Of a stretch of 52,438 nucleotides of DNA, positions 1 through 7,944 are shown one piece after another. The position numbers were made by a program, and so were the translations under genes. Positions within the stretch are counted from its first letter, which is position 1, and the number at the start of each line of letters is the position of its first letter. Under the pieces are notes generated by a model, which saw only the letters and a program-made list of their open reading frames with translations, ran no database searches and had not been told where the DNA came from. The stretch is from JABCPE02 sp963506915 (GTDB lineage: Bacteria; Bacteroidota; Bacteroidia; Flavobacteriales; Weeksellaceae): NCBI GenBank assembly GCA_963506915.1, contig CAUORE010000012.1, positions 1 to 52,438 on the forward strand, given 5' to 3'.

Positions 1-51
1 ATAAGATGTTCCCGTATTTAATATTTCAAATGCGGGTCTGGGTACAATATT

Positions 52-88
52 AGGAAAGCCTTTGTATAAAGGCTTTCCTATTTTTTTT
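52..88 (+). terminator. Rho-independent terminator
   Basis: A 12-bp perfect stem (AGGAAAGCCTTT / AAAGGCTTTCCT) with a four-base GTAT loop is followed by a run of T. It would end a plus-strand transcript that enters from the left of the window. The first 50 bases contain no coding end that I can assign with confidence. Confidence 0.8.
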
Positions 89-121
89 CTAAAATGTTCT
101 TTCTTGTGATTTTTCAAAAGT

Positions 122-145
122 GGTATAAAAAACGGTATAAAAAAC
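122..145. repeat. Perfect 12-bp tandem duplication
   Basis: The unit GGTATAAAAAAC occurs twice in immediate succession between the left-edge terminator and the end of purE. No function can be assigned. The rest of the gap (146-195) shows nothing recognisable. Confidence 0.6.
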
Positions 146-195
146 TCACATTCTGAAATATTTTAATCTAAAATGCTTAAATCCATAAATTTCCG

Positions 196-699
196 TTACT
201 TATCATAAGAATTTGGGTAATCTGTTTTCAGTTCATCTACTGATGCCAATACTTTTTTGGAGAGGGATTCTTGATAGTTTTCTAATTTGTCAGCAATTTC
301 AGGATTTGATACCGCTAAAATTTTAGCCGCCAAAATTCCTGCATTCATGGCTCCGTTCAGTGCCACCGTAGCAACAGGAATTCCAGAAGGCATCTGCAAA
401 ATGGACAAAACACTATCCCAGCCATCTATAGAATTACTTGACAAAATAGGCACACCTATCACTGGCAAAGTAGTACAACTTGCCACCATCCCAGGCAAAT
501 GTGCTGCTCCTCCTGCTCCCGCTATGATTACACCGATTCCTCTTTTTTTAGCCGTTTTCGCATAGTCCAGCATTCGTTCTGGAGTTCTGTGCGCAGAAAC
601 TATGGTAACCTCGTAGGGAACTCCCAATGATTGTAAAAAATCTACTGCCTGATGCATAATCGGGAAATCACTTTTGCTTCCCATAATAATTCCTACCAT
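196..699 (-). CDS. purE: N5-carboxyaminoimidazole ribonucleotide mutase (PurE)
   Basis: PurE moves the carboxyl group of N5-CAIR to C4, giving CAIR in de novo purine synthesis; it uses the product of PurK. The 167-residue length is normal for bacterial class I PurE. Family motifs are visible: the N-terminal GIIMGSKSDFPIM phosphate-binding loop, SAHRTPERM near residue 36, and the AGAGGAAHLPGMVAS segment around 60-75. The ATG at 699 gives the usual PurE N-terminus. Its partner purK is on the same strand but separated by an oppositely oriented EamA transporter, so purE probably has its own promoter. Confidence 0.96.
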   Translation of the reverse strand: MVGIIMGSKSDFPIMHQAVDFLQSLGVPYEVTIVSAHRTPERMLDYAKTAKKRGIGVIIAGAGGAAHLPGMVASCTTLPVIGVPILSSNSIDGWDSVLSILQMPSGIPVATVALNGAMNAGILAAKILAVSNPEIADKLENYQESLSKKVLASVDELKTDYPNSYDK

Positions 700-805
700 A
701 TTTTGATTGATTTTAAAATAAATTTAATTAACTTTACAAACGAAAAATTTAAACATTCCAAAGATAAAAAATTAACCTTTAAAACGAAAAACTAATTTTC
801 CCGAG

Positions 806-1708
806 ATGAAAAACATGAAACTTACATTCGCTATTTTGGCTATTGCTATCATCTGGGGAACTTCATTTTTGGGTATTAGGTTGGCTGTAGAGACCATACC
901 TCCGCTGTATGTAGCAGGTATTCGGCATGTTTTATCAGCTATTATTTTGGGTGTTTATTTATCCTTCACAGGAAAACTAAAATGGATAGGCTGGGAAAAT
1001 CTAAAAGTCCAGCTGATACTTTCCACTTGTATTCTTATCATAACCAATGGACTTACCACGATTGCCGAAGAGCATGTTTCCAGCAGCTTAGCATCTCTGA
1101 TTAGTTCTTGTTCGCCTATTTTGATATTTATAGGGAGTGTTTTGTTTAGAATGCAGCAGTTTACATTAAAATCTGTTCTTGGGATTTTGCTGGGCTTTTC
1201 TGGAATTATCTTAATTTTCTGGGATGGACTGGCAGATTTGGCTAATCCTGATTACCGCAAAGGGATGATTTACCTATTCCTTGCTATTTCTGGAAATGCT
1301 ACGGGAGCTCTTTACATCAAAAAAACAAACTACAAAAGCACCAATATTTTATTAAATCTTTTTTATCAATTTGTTTTTGCAGGAGTGGTGCAGATCATCA
1401 GTGCTTTGATTCTAGGTGAAGAATTTACACCAGAAACATGGAGTCTGAAAAGCGTTATCGCTATGTTTTCACTTACGATTTTTGCTTCCATTATCGCTTA
1501 TTTGGCGTACATCTATGCCCTGAGCCAAATTTCCGCTGTGAAAGTTTCTATGATTTCTTATGTAAATACCATCATTGCGATATTTTTAGGATGGCTGGTG
1601 GCTAATGAGCCTGTGGATTCTAATTTCGTTATCGCTGCATTTTTGATTATTTTAGGAATATTTATAACGAATTATCATCCAGATATGTTTAAAACTAAAA
1701 AGCATTAG
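806..1708 (+). CDS. EamA/DMT-family transporter
   Basis: A 300-residue integral membrane protein of the drug/metabolite transporter superfamily. It has about ten hydrophobic segments in two homologous halves, each resembling an EamA domain. The N-terminus (AIAIIWGTSFLGIRLAVETIPP) carries the typical EamA start with the WG-S-F signature and a conserved proline, and the second half ends in a family-like YVNTIIAIFLGWLVANEP stretch. Members export amino acids, nucleobases or other metabolites; the substrate cannot be read from the sequence. The gene lies between purE and purK in the opposite orientation and meets purK tail to tail with six bases between stop codons. Confidence 0.88.
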   Translation: MKNMKLTFAILAIAIIWGTSFLGIRLAVETIPPLYVAGIRHVLSAIILGVYLSFTGKLKWIGWENLKVQLILSTCILIITNGLTTIAEEHVSSSLASLISSCSPILIFIGSVLFRMQQFTLKSVLGILLGFSGIILIFWDGLADLANPDYRKGMIYLFLAISGNATGALYIKKTNYKSTNILLNLFYQFVFAGVVQIISALILGEEFTPETWSLKSVIAMFSLTIFASIIAYLAYIYALSQISAVKVSMISYVNTIIAIFLGWLVANEPVDSNFVIAAFLIILGIFITNYHPDMFKTKKH

Positions 1709-1727
1709 AAAATTCTAATGCTTTTTT
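1697..1727. terminator. Bidirectional terminator overlapping two stop codons
   Basis: A near-perfect palindrome (AAAAAGCATTAG, short A/T centre, CTAATGCTTTTT) spans the ends of the convergent EamA and purK genes. On each strand it is followed by T residues, so it can stop transcription both ways. Because it is symmetric, both proteins end in the codons for Lys-Lys-His followed by TAG. Confidence 0.85.
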
Positions 1728-2830
1728 GATATCACTCTAATCATTGATTTTATCGTAGTTAGTTTTTCTAACAGCTCTTCCCTGCTATCCGCCAAGATGT
1801 TAATATGTCCCATTTTACGCCCAGGTTTGGTTTCTATTTTTCCGTATAGATGAACATAGGTTTTGGGCAGTTTTAAAACATCTTCCAAGCCTTCATAATA
1901 GACTTTTCCTTGGTAGCCCTCCTCTCCTACAAGATTAAACATTCCGCTGTATTTATCGGCATTTGTGTCTGCCAGTGGAAGATTTTTTACCACTCGGTAC
2001 ATCTGCTCGAACTGGGAGTTACTGTTTCCCTCCTGCGTGAGATGTCCGCTGTTGTGAAGTCTTGGAGCTGTTTCATTGACCCAGACTTTTCCATTTTTAT
2101 CCAAAAATAATTCTATCGCAAAAAGCCCAGATGAAGCAATCGCTTGAATGAATTTTCTGACAATTTCATCAATTTGAGTTTGGATTTCATCAGAAATTTC
2201 ACTTGGACAAATATTAAAATCCAATAGATTTAATCGCGGATTGGCAACCATTTCCGTAACAGGAAAAACTTTGACTTCTCCTTTGTCATTTTTAGCGACA
2301 ATTACAGAAAGTTCCTTTTCTATATCCACCAAAGCTTCCAAAACAGAGGGCGAATCCCAAAGATTTTCCAGCTCCTTTTCATTACGAATCACCTGAACGC
2401 CCTTTCCATCATAGCCGCCAGTATTTAGTTTTTGAACAAAAGGCAAAGGAAAATTCACTTCCGATTTATTTCGAATGACCTGAAAATCAGGACTTGGGAT
2501 TTCGTTTTTTTGATAATACTCTTTCTGCAGTATTTTCTGCTGAATGATTTTGACAGCACTAGGACTTGGAATGATTTTTATTCCTTGTTTCTGTAAATCT
2601 TCCAGCGCTTGGACATTCACATGCTCTATCTCTATTGTAAGAACATCTTTATCCTTCCCAAAATCTATAACAGTCTGATAATCATTAAAGTCACCTTTTG
2701 TAAAGTATGATATCCCTGCGCATGGGCAGTCAGAACTTGGGTCTAGTGTACAGAATTCATCATCGTACTTCAAAGCCTCTTGTATAAGCATCCTGCCGAG
2801 CTGTCCGCCTCCTAATATTCCTATTTTCAT
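1715..2830 (-). CDS. purK: N5-carboxyaminoimidazole ribonucleotide synthase (PurK)
   Basis: This ATP-grasp enzyme carboxylates AIR with bicarbonate and ATP to give N5-CAIR, the substrate of PurE. The 371-residue protein starts with the family signature GILGGGQLGRMLIQEALKY. Around residues 130-150 it has the ATP-grasp segment PFVQKLNTGGYDGKGVQV, and near 255 the metal-binding APRLHNSGHLT motif. The length is normal. The C-terminal four codons lie inside the shared bidirectional terminator. The preceding gene (2842-3762) ends 11 bases upstream, so purK may be the distal gene of that transcript. Confidence 0.95.
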   Translation of the reverse strand: MKIGILGGGQLGRMLIQEALKYDDEFCTLDPSSDCPCAGISYFTKGDFNDYQTVIDFGKDKDVLTIEIEHVNVQALEDLQKQGIKIIPSPSAVKIIQQKILQKEYYQKNEIPSPDFQVIRNKSEVNFPLPFVQKLNTGGYDGKGVQVIRNEKELENLWDSPSVLEALVDIEKELSVIVAKNDKGEVKVFPVTEMVANPRLNLLDFNICPSEISDEIQTQIDEIVRKFIQAIASSGLFAIELFLDKNGKVWVNETAPRLHNSGHLTQEGNSNSQFEQMYRVVKNLPLADTNADKYSGMFNLVGEEGYQGKVYYEGLEDVLKLPKTYVHLYGKIETKPGRKMGHINILADSREELLEKLTTIKSMIRVISKKH

Positions 2831-2841
2831 GGGTTAAATGA

Positions 2842-3762
2842 TTAGTTTTGTTTATAATTTTTATTTAAAAATTCTTTTTTCAGAAGTTCTCTATAAATTT
2901 TTCTGAATTTCTTTTGTAATTTTTTATGATTCGTATTTCGCCCCTCTAACACCACTGATTTCAGGATTATTTCTACCTTTGATTTGTTTATTTCTTCCAG
3001 TTCAAATCTTATATTTTTTAGAGTTTCATTTCCTATTTTTAGGCTGTCTATGATGTAATAATCATAAAATTGTATTTCTCTTTCCAGTTCCTTTTTTAGA
3101 ATCTCTTTATTTACTTCCAGCGTTTTTAGGTCGGTTCCGTTCATAATCAGACTTTCACTGCTTATATTATATCTCCTAATAATCCTCAGTGTATCTTTTT
3201 TGAACAAAATATTCCTGTTTTTCAACTCATCCAGAGCCTCCGTTTTACTTTTCGGTATCTTAAAAGAATAATCGTTGAATAACACCTTCCCATCCGAACC
3301 ATATCTATAATACGGCGGCGGAGATGTCGCCATCATCACAAAAACCGAGGGAACAAGCACCAATGCAGGGCTTATTTTTCTTATTTTCAAAGGCTGAAGC
3401 AGAGCATCATATTTTATCAAAAGAAAAGGAATTATCAGAAATACAAAGGCGATGAAATCCGTATAATCGACCACACGAGCCACAGCAATGGGTGAAATCT
3501 GATTGTAAAAATCAATAAAACCTTCGGAAAACGGAGATTTCCAAAATATGAACAAAACAAAACTAACAAGAATGGAAAAAGTTCTCAATTTTGGGAAAAT
3601 ATACGCCAAAAACAATGGAAAAATAATCATTCCCAAAAAATCCGAAAATTTACCCGTGAACCAATTATGAAAATGTAATTTCAAAAAATGGTCATTGATA
3701 AATAATAAAATTATGCTCACTACAAAAACATAATTCAGCAGTAAAAACCTATTCCTTTTCAT
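2842..3762 (-). CDS. Unrecognised membrane protein with charged C-terminal half
   Basis: I do not recognise a named family. The N-terminal half (residues 1-145) has about five hydrophobic segments, with polar loops carrying FTGKFSDFLGM and VDYTDFIAF, which look conserved in character (acidic residues beside aromatic ones at membrane borders). The C-terminal half (about 150-306) is soluble, lysine- and glutamate-rich and probably extramembrane. It lies directly downstream of mvaD (11 bases) and 11 bases before purK, all on the minus strand, so the three genes may share a transcript. No function is inferred. Confidence 0.75.
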   Translation of the reverse strand: MKRNRFLLLNYVFVVSIILLFINDHFLKLHFHNWFTGKFSDFLGMIIFPLFLAYIFPKLRTFSILVSFVLFIFWKSPFSEGFIDFYNQISPIAVARVVDYTDFIAFVFLIIPFLLIKYDALLQPLKIRKISPALVLVPSVFVMMATSPPPYYRYGSDGKVLFNDYSFKIPKSKTEALDELKNRNILFKKDTLRIIRRYNISSESLIMNGTDLKTLEVNKEILKKELEREIQFYDYYIIDSLKIGNETLKNIRFELEEINKSKVEIILKSVVLEGRNTNHKKLQKKFRKIYRELLKKEFLNKNYKQN

Positions 3763-3773
3763 ATTATTTTGGA

Positions 3774-4820
3774 TTAAAATTTCATGAAATCCCTTACAAT
3801 TCCGCCATTCTGCGTGTATTGTAAAAGCTCTGTTTCTATGAAATTAGAGATTTCCGCCTTTTTTTCGCTTGGGAAAAGCAGATGTACATTCGCTCCAGCG
3901 TCCAAAGTAAAGAAAAGAGGCAGATTGGTTTCCTTTCTAAATTCCCAAACCCTATTGATTACCTGCAAAGTACCTGTCTGCATCAGAATAAAAGCAGGGT
4001 CGCTCATCATCATCATCGCATGAAGTGTAAGCGCCTCATGCTCCACCAATTTCATAAAAGCTTGTAAATCACCTGATTTTAATATTTCTTTCATCGGAAC
4101 AAAGTTCTCTCTTGCCTCCTGAAAACGGCGTTCAGCATAGGGATTGGTGTTCATCAGTCCATGCCCCACGGTGGAACTCACAGACTTTTGCCCTTCATGA
4201 ATCAGCAGAACATAATCATTAAAATCCCTAAATATCGGATGAATTTTCTCGTCAGGATATTTCACAGCATACAGGTCAGAACTTCCCTCCACTTCATTCA
4301 CCTCGCCCCAGACTACCAGCCCGTCATAAACGCTTCGGCAGGCACTTCCGCTCCCCAGACGAGCCAAAAATGAGGCTTTTTTGACATCAAAAAAATCTTT
4401 CCCAGAAAACGCTTTATCCATCTCCATAAGACATTTAGCTATAGCCCCAAAACCTGATGCAGAACTGGCAATTCCAGAACTATGCGGGAAAGTATTTTCG
4501 GTCTCAATGACAAAACTCCCCTGCAAAATCCAAGGAAGATACTTCTCTATGTTTCGGAAATATTTTTCTATTTTCTCCGAAAATTTGGTTTCTTCTTTTC
4601 CAGCCAAAAAGGTTTTGATTGAAAATTTTTCACCTGATCTAAAAATCATTTTAGTCTCTGTTTTACAATTACTAAGTGTAAAACTGATGCTGGGATTTGC
4701 AGGAATCTGCCTTTCATATTTTCCCCAATATTTGATAAGGGCAATATTACTGGGACTACTCGCAAAAACCTCTATATCTTTCGTTAAAAATTCTTTATTT
4801 CCTAAAAACTGCTGTGGCAT
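3774..4820 (-). CDS. mvaD: Diphosphomevalonate decarboxylase
   Basis: A GHMP-kinase-fold enzyme that decarboxylates mevalonate 5-diphosphate with ATP to give isopentenyl diphosphate, the last step of the mevalonate route. The 348-residue protein shows SPSNIALIKYWGKY near residue 22, the ATP-binding PHSSGIASSASGFGAIA loop around 112-128, and ARLGSGSACRSVYDG around 153-167, which is characteristic of this decarboxylase. Its presence indicates isoprenoid synthesis through mevalonate, as in many flavobacteria. It reads toward the unknown membrane protein gene 11 bases downstream. Confidence 0.92.
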   Translation of the reverse strand: MPQQFLGNKEFLTKDIEVFASSPSNIALIKYWGKYERQIPANPSISFTLSNCKTETKMIFRSGEKFSIKTFLAGKEETKFSEKIEKYFRNIEKYLPWILQGSFVIETENTFPHSSGIASSASGFGAIAKCLMEMDKAFSGKDFFDVKKASFLARLGSGSACRSVYDGLVVWGEVNEVEGSSDLYAVKYPDEKIHPIFRDFNDYVLLIHEGQKSVSSTVGHGLMNTNPYAERRFQEARENFVPMKEILKSGDLQAFMKLVEHEALTLHAMMMMSDPAFILMQTGTLQVINRVWEFRKETNLPLFFTLDAGANVHLLFPSEKKAEISNFIETELLQYTQNGGIVRDFMKF

Positions 4821-4860
4821 TATTATAATATTTTACCTCACAAAGGTAGTAATTTAGATG

Positions 4861-4900
4861 AAAAAATCCCCTTTCCATTGAGCAGGAAAAGAGATTTTTA
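4861..4900 (-). terminator. Terminator after the aminopeptidase gene
   Basis: On the minus strand an imperfect stem (AAAATCTCTTTTCC paired with GGAAAGGGGATTTT across an eight-base loop) is followed by T residues, just past the stop of the aminopeptidase P gene. Confidence 0.65.
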
Positions 4901-4902
4901 TT

Positions 4903-6675
4903 TTATATTGGTTTTACTAATTCTAAGAACCATTCTTTGACCTCACCTGACAAGTGCGGAGCCAATTTCTCCTCGCAGGTCTTGTGGTAGGCGTTCAGCC
5001 ATTCTTTTTCTGGTTCGGTAAGTAGTTCTGCATCTATCACATCCTTAAAAAACGGACAAAGCGTAAGGGTTTCAAAACCATAGAAAGTGCCATATTCTGT
5101 AGTTCTTAATTCCTTCACTGCCACTAAATTCTCATGGCGGATACCGTATTGATTTTCAACATAAAACCCTGGCTCGTTGGAACATACCATTCCTGCTAAA
5201 AGCTCCTGCGGATTCATATCTTTTCGGATATTCTGAGGGCCTTCATGCACATTCATGAAACTTCCCACGCCATGCCCCGTTCCGTGTGCGTAGTCTTTGC
5301 CTTCTTTCCAAAGCGGAAGACGAGCGATAGCATCCAGCTGGACACCTCTCGTTCCTTTTGGGAACTGAGCCAAAGAAAGGTTAATCATCCCTTTCAGAAC
5401 CAAAGTACAGTCTTTTACAAACTCCGCTGATACTTTACCCAAAGCCAGCGTTCTGGTAATGTCAGTAGTTCCTTCTAAATATTGACCTCCAGAATCTACA
5501 AGAACACTTCCCTCGTTGGCAACTTCCTTGCTTCCTTCGCTTTTTGCGGAATAATGCACGATAGCACCATTTCCTTTATAACCGATGATACTTCCGAAAC
5601 TTTCACCTACAAAATTTTCACCCTCAGCACGGAAATCTCTCAGTTTTTTCCCAATGGAATATTCCGTCATAGGCTCTTTTCCTACATTGCTTTTCAGCCA
5701 ATGGAGGAATCTCACCATCGCTACACCATCACGAACCATCACTGTACGGAAGCCTTCCAATTCGGTTTCGTTTTTAATGGCTTTCATCAAATTGCCAGGA
5801 ACAGCCGACAGAACGAAAGTGTTTTTATCCTTTAAAGCATTGAAAACCGCTTGGTTACAATTTGGTGAAATTAAAACTTTTTCATTTTTTAATTGACCTA
5901 AATAAGAGAAAAATTCATCGTAAGGAACTATGCTTACTTCGGCCTCTTGCATTTGTTTTTTGGCTTCATCATTGAGTTTTTCTACATCTACAAAGAGCGT
6001 AGCCTCCCCATCCTCTGTCACAAGGATATAACCAAGAAATACAGGGTTGCAGTCCACATCGCTTCCTCGTAAATTTAGTGTCCAAGCCACATCATCAAGA
6101 CTTGAAATAACATGAAACGAAGCGCCTTTTTCCTGCATTTTCGCACGGATGGCGTTTAGTTTTTCTACTACAGACTGACCTGCCCATTTCAGGGGATGAA
6201 CAAAGATTTCATTTTTAGAAGGTTCGCCTCTATCTGTCCAAATATCCTTTAATAAAGGTTCATTGACAAGTTGGATTTTTTTTGTAGACAATTTTTGCTC
6301 TAGACTTTCCCAGTTTAGATGAGATGTCGTCAAAGCATTTACGGCAACTTTCCCATTTTCAGGAGTCTGGGAGATTATCCAGTCAATATAGTTCGGAGTG
6401 CCCTCTATACCATCTTTCATCAGCTCTATTCCTGTGTTTTCCAGCTCCTGTGCTGCCTGAACGAAATATCTTCCATCTGTCCATAGAGCGGCTTTTTCAT
6501 TAGTTACCACCAAAAAACCAGCAGAACCTGTAAAGCCTGAAAGCCAAGTGCGTTCCTGCCATTCTTCGGGTAGATATTCACTCATATGCGGGTCTGCAGA
6601 GTAGACAATGAATGCATTGATACCTTTCTCCTGCATCTTCTGACGAAGTTTTGAAATTTTCTCTATTGTAGTCAT
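4903..6675 (-). CDS. Aminopeptidase P family protein (M24 metallopeptidase)
   Basis: Predicted Xaa-Pro aminopeptidase, removing an N-terminal residue that precedes proline. At 590 residues it has the long three-domain layout: two creatinase-like N-terminal domains (about 1-300) and a pita-bread catalytic domain (about 310-590). Metal ligands are visible in order: the Asp residues in SVLVDSGGQYLEGTTDITRT, the His in HGTGHGVGSFMNVHEGP, and the two Glu in SNEPGFYVENQYGIRHENL. No signal peptide is seen, so it is probably cytoplasmic. It is flanked by terminators on both sides and probably transcribed alone. Confidence 0.92.
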   Translation of the reverse strand: MTTIEKISKLRQKMQEKGINAFIVYSADPHMSEYLPEEWQERTWLSGFTGSAGFLVVTNEKAALWTDGRYFVQAAQELENTGIELMKDGIEGTPNYIDWIISQTPENGKVAVNALTTSHLNWESLEQKLSTKKIQLVNEPLLKDIWTDRGEPSKNEIFVHPLKWAGQSVVEKLNAIRAKMQEKGASFHVISSLDDVAWTLNLRGSDVDCNPVFLGYILVTEDGEATLFVDVEKLNDEAKKQMQEAEVSIVPYDEFFSYLGQLKNEKVLISPNCNQAVFNALKDKNTFVLSAVPGNLMKAIKNETELEGFRTVMVRDGVAMVRFLHWLKSNVGKEPMTEYSIGKKLRDFRAEGENFVGESFGSIIGYKGNGAIVHYSAKSEGSKEVANEGSVLVDSGGQYLEGTTDITRTLALGKVSAEFVKDCTLVLKGMINLSLAQFPKGTRGVQLDAIARLPLWKEGKDYAHGTGHGVGSFMNVHEGPQNIRKDMNPQELLAGMVCSNEPGFYVENQYGIRHENLVAVKELRTTEYGTFYGFETLTLCPFFKDVIDAELLTEPEKEWLNAYHKTCEEKLAPHLSGEVKEWFLELVKPI

Positions 6676-6728
6676 TTTATTTTTTTATTAAGGAAGCCAA
6701 TTTACAAAATATTTACATTAAAAAATAA

Positions 6729-6764
6729 AAAAATTACTCAGAAAGTTTTTCCAAGTAATTTTTC
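6729..6764 (-). terminator. Terminator after ppa
   Basis: On the minus strand, AAAAATTACTT and AGTAATTTTTT form an AT-rich stem followed by T residues a few bases after the pyrophosphatase stop codon. Confidence 0.6.
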
Positions 6765-6770
6765 ATTATT

Positions 6771-7382
6771 TTATCCTTTATATTTCTCTTGATAATCTTC
6801 TTGAGATGCTTTGATAACTTCTTTTGCATGTTTAGCATCATAGACTTCATCTATTCTACATGCCACAGGCTCACCAGGAAGATTTTTATAAGTCAAGAAA
6901 TAGTGCATTAGTCTATCTACTTCAGCCTTAGGAAGTTCTGAAATATCTTTGATATGACCATAAGACTGGTCGCCCACTAATACAGCTACGATTTTATCAT
7001 CTGCCTCGCCTTTGTCTATCATCTTAAACCCACCGATTGGCACTGCTTCCAGCAAAATACCACCAATAGGAACATTGTGGCTGCTCAATACACAGATATC
7101 TAGTGGATCATGGTCTCCTTCCGTGATGTCAGAAGCACCTCTTTTCACTGCAAGTTCCTTTACTCTCTCATCGCAGTAAGTTCTTGGAACAAAGCCATAT
7201 AGAGCAGGAATTATATTAGAAAATTTCTGCGGTCTGTCTACTTTTAGATGTCCGCTTTCTTTATCGATTTCATATTTAATAGTATCTGATGGAACTATTT
7301 CCACAAAAACATTAACTACATCTGGTGCTTTTTCCCCAGCTGAAATTCCATGCCAAGGATGTGCTTTAAAAGTTGGAATCAT
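6771..7382 (-). CDS. ppa: Inorganic pyrophosphatase (family I)
   Basis: Hydrolyses pyrophosphate to two phosphates and so drives biosynthetic reactions to completion. The 203-residue soluble protein shows the family I features: the Lys/Glu-containing VFVEIVPSDTIKYEIDKESG near residues 26-45, the substrate-pocket YGFVPRTYC, and the metal-binding EGDHDPLDICVLS near 93-105, followed by an acidic DKGEADDKIVAV segment. The length fits the slightly long version common in Bacteroidota. The DUF7935-like membrane protein gene ends 16 bases upstream on the same strand. Confidence 0.95.
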   Translation of the reverse strand: MIPTFKAHPWHGISAGEKAPDVVNVFVEIVPSDTIKYEIDKESGHLKVDRPQKFSNIIPALYGFVPRTYCDERVKELAVKRGASDITEGDHDPLDICVLSSHNVPIGGILLEAVPIGGFKMIDKGEADDKIVAVLVGDQSYGHIKDISELPKAEVDRLMHYFLTYKNLPGEPVACRIDEVYDAKHAKEVIKASQEDYQEKYKG

Positions 7383-7398
7383 TATACTATATTTATTT

Positions 7399-7908
7399 TT
7401 AAATTATTCTACTTATTTCATTTCTAAGGTTTTGAATAGTATCCGAGATATAATCATCGCCATCCAAATACCCCATCAAAAACAGAGTTTTAAACTCCTG
7501 TAAAGAAACATTTGGGCTATTTTCCAAAGTTTTATGGAGAAGCTGAAGGACATTATTTTTAGAATTTAAAATATTATTCCAAGAATCTTGGCTGATATAA
7601 AGCTGTTGTGAAGCGTTATACTCAAATTCTTCCATAATATTTTTTTCCACCAAAAACACAAATTCCACAGCAGCCAATTCCTTGTCAAACTTCTGAACCA
7701 AGTTAGAAGGCTTCATTCTCTCCAAAAACAAAGTCATCCTTTCATACGCTTGTAATCTTATCTGCGCATTGGATTTCCCTGAAATAATGCTCAATTCTCT
7801 GTTTTTCAACTTAATGAACTGAAACACAAACTGTCTCAGCAATATCACAAAAGGAACTGCCACGATTAAAGCAAAACCGTAAGGCAGTAGATTATCTAAA
7901 TTGCTCAT
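7399..7908 (-). CDS. Conserved single-pass membrane protein (DUF7935-like)
   Basis: A 169-residue protein with one N-terminal transmembrane segment (about residues 10-30) and a helical cytoplasmic part. The stretch RLQAYERMTLFLERMKPSNLV and the later EFEYNASQQLYISQDSWNNI resemble a small conserved protein family of flavobacteria (DUF7935 by my recollection); its function is unknown. It lies between gpmI and ppa, 36 bases after gpmI starts upstream-side and 16 bases before ppa, so co-transcription with ppa is likely. Confidence 0.75.
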   Translation of the reverse strand: MSNLDNLLPYGFALIVAVPFVILLRQFVFQFIKLKNRELSIISGKSNAQIRLQAYERMTLFLERMKPSNLVQKFDKELAAVEFVFLVEKNIMEEFEYNASQQLYISQDSWNNILNSKNNVLQLLHKTLENSPNVSLQEFKTLFLMGYLDGDDYISDTIQNLRNEISRII

Positions 7909-7944
7909 TTTTTAAAAATCAAAAGTGTGCAAATGTAAGAAATT

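Noticed and set aside
2..53. Possible C-terminal end of a gene cut by the left edge
   Set aside because: Two frames are open up to the terminator hairpin, but neither gives a recognisable protein end and one would run through the hairpin, so I do not call it.
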